A stretch of DNA of 64,000 bases. Source: UBA10518 sp022837185. GTDB lineage: Bacteria > Desulfobacterota > Desulfobulbia > Desulfobulbales > Desulfobulbaceae. Made by a program: the position numbers and the translations under genes. The notes beneath the pieces were generated by a model. That model saw only the letters and a list, made by a program, of their open reading frames with translations, searched no databases and had not been told where the DNA came from. Shown here in pieces: positions 63,163 to 64,000 of the stretch. Location of the stretch: contig JAVEQK010000005.1 in assembly GCA_034007705.1 (NCBI GenBank), positions 62,001 through 126,000 of the forward strand. Reading direction: 5' to 3'. Position 1 is the stretch's first letter, and the number at the start of each line of letters is the position of its first letter.

Positions 63163-63459
63163 TCAATAGTTGGGACTGGTTTTCACCTTCTCAATCGCAT
63201 CCCGAACGACTTTTTCCACTTCGTCATTCTTGACCCGTTCGTTGAACACGATCGTTCCTTCCTGCACATACCGGGGCGGCAGGCTGTTGAGGGCAAGGGC
63301 GTAGATATCCTGGATATCGAGGACTTCGGGCTCCCAGTCGTCGATGGTTGCCAGGATTTTTTCCATGGCCTGAATAACCCGTTTTTCGTTCTTGTTGCTT
63401 ATACGGCTCAGGTCAACGAATCGGAGCCATCGATCTTCCTTGTTCTGTCTGTCCGTCAT
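63163..63459 (-). CDS. ComFB-domain protein
   Basis: 98 residues. The ComFB signature is seen: NKNEKRVIQAMEKIL, then DIQDIYALALNSLPPRYVQEG. ComFB-domain proteins were named in Bacillus competence; recent cyanobacterial work describes c-di-GMP-binding members that control type IV pili and cell size. Start at 63459 has AGGCGG upstream; 63477 adds six residues. It converges with the che cluster and diverges from marR across a palindrome. Confidence 0.8.
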   Translation of the reverse strand: MTDRQNKEDRWLRFVDLSRISNKNEKRVIQAMEKILATIDDWEPEVLDIQDIYALALNSLPPRYVQEGTIVFNERVKNDEVEKVVRDAIEKVKTSPNY

Positions 63460-63497
63460 GTCCGGCCCGCCTGTCATCTGGGAAAATTACACTTTTT

Positions 63498-63526
63498 ATT
63501 ATCTCTTACAAAACGATTTATTGCAA
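63498..63526 (-). promoter_or_regulatory. Sigma70-like promoter for comFB
   Basis: On the minus strand TTGCAA (63521-63526), exactly 17 bases, GATAAT (63498-63503). The -35 lies inside the palindrome at 63521-63547. Confidence 0.5.
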
Positions 63527-63547
63527 TATGGAATCGATCCATTGCAA
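63521..63547. promoter_or_regulatory. Candidate MarR operator (palindrome)
   Basis: TTGCAA, TA, TGGA, ATCGA, TCCA, TTGCAA: near-perfect inverted repeat with a two-base insertion in one arm. TTGCAA arms are typical of MarR-family sites. It covers the -35 of the comFB promoter. Confidence 0.5.
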
Positions 63548-63609
63548 GTGCGGCCAATGCGCGCACCTCCTTTTCCGATTGTACTTCCGGGCAAATCCTT
63601 TGATTTTCG

Positions 63610-63637
63610 TTGACAACCCCATGGAATTTGTTAGAAG
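63610..63637 (+). promoter_or_regulatory. Sigma70-like promoter for marR
   Basis: TTGACA (63610-63615, consensus), 16-base spacer, TAGAAG (63632-63637). Start of transcription near 63644 gives a short leader with GAGG before the ATG at 63672. Confidence 0.55.
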
Positions 63638-63671
63638 AGCCTAATAAATCCTCCAGCATGAGGCGCTTCCC

Positions 63672-64000
63672 ATGAAACCAAGCAAAAGAACAAGAAAGGT
63701 ATCGCCGGAACTGCAGAGCTTCGTGTCCCTGCAAACTGCCGCAGATCGCGTTGCCAGAGACGTATATGGTCCATTGACCCGCTACAGGTTGACCATGAGC
63801 CAATTCAGCGTGCTGCAGGCCCTCCATACCGAGGGCTCCATGTACCAGATCGCCCTGGCCCGGCATATCGGGAAAACCACGGGCAACCTCACCACCGTGA
63901 TAGATAATCTTGAGAAGCGGGGCCTGGTGAGACGGGTACGGGAACAGCGGGACAGGCGCTATTACAAGGTTGAACCGACCCCGGAAGGCAGGAAGCTCAT
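63672..64000 (+). CDS. MarR-family transcriptional regulator, 3'-truncated by the window
   Basis: About 109 residues visible, cut by the window edge. Winged-helix DNA-binding part: LTMSQFSVLQALHTEG, then QIALARHIGKTTGNLTTVIDNLEKRGLV and RREQRDRRYYKVEPTPEGRKL, the MarR recognition helix and wing. Probably a dimeric repressor responding to a small ligand. GAGG lies eight bases before the ATG. Divergent from comFB, with a TTGCAA palindrome between them, so comFB and itself are the likely targets. Confidence 0.85.
   Translation, partial: MKPSKRTRKVSPELQSFVSLQTAADRVARDVYGPLTRYRLTMSQFSVLQALHTEGSMYQIALARHIGKTTGNLTTVIDNLEKRGLVRRVREQRDRRYYKVEPTPEGRKL

Overview
The window is GC-rich, densely coded DNA from a Gram-negative bacterium. 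LPS core genes (waaF, gmhB, lptF), an Mla outer-membrane lipid pathway, GspE_N/MshEN-type modules, a catabolic-type acetolactate synthase and many two-component proteins fit Desulfobacterota, perhaps Desulfobulbales-like. This placement is an inference from gene content and order; no marker gene was compared. About 64 protein genes are supported. I see no rRNA, tRNA, insertion sequence, prophage or CRISPR array, and no convincing pseudogene.

Layout. Positions 1-11633 hold mixed housekeeping genes: the 3' part of lptF with an odd zinc-finger tail, a Mut7-C RNase, a PA14 lipoprotein, nnrDE plus a CBS protein, cutA, coaX-ldcA, a divergent protein kinase overlapping a UspA gene, and a TPR-MshEN protein. 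Positions 11648-17418 (minus) form a compact run: oligopeptide-binding protein, tsaE, YcaO-TPR, waaF, gmhB. leuCD (plus) follow, then dnaJ and ssb (minus). Positions 21214-27146 (minus) carry an SplB-like radical SAM gene, rlmH, ykgJ, yqgE, ribD, nrdR and glyA, with intrinsic terminators at 23284-23318 and 27212-27248.

Positions 27286-36195 (minus) are one lipid operon: yceD, rpmF, plsX, fabH, acyl-CoA dehydrogenase, etfB, etfA (with a two-cluster ferredoxin domain), fabG, acpP, fabF, rpiB. The dehydrogenase-ETF module sits where many operons carry fabD, and etfA is translationally coupled to fabG. The mla operon (mlaE-F-D-A-C) is at 36527-40194. Positions 40408-50726 (minus) run from a CDP-alcohol phosphatidyltransferase and acetolactate synthase through a hybrid histidine kinase, a DUF3352-like protein, a small unknown protein, HPr, Enzyme I and thiL. 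No EII component is visible.

Positions 51170-62994 (plus) are a full chemosensory cluster: MCP, CheY, an Hpt-GAF protein, two REC-PATAN regulators, CheA-REC, CheW, CheB, PilZ, CheR and a second CheY. A divergent comFB and marR pair closes the window. There are no flagellar genes. PATAN, PilZ and ComFB domains, together with the MshEN protein elsewhere, point to c-di-GMP-linked control of surface behaviour or type IV pili rather than a plain flagellar pathway. This cluster, and the dehydrogenase-ETF insertion in the fab operon, are the two parts most worth pursuing.
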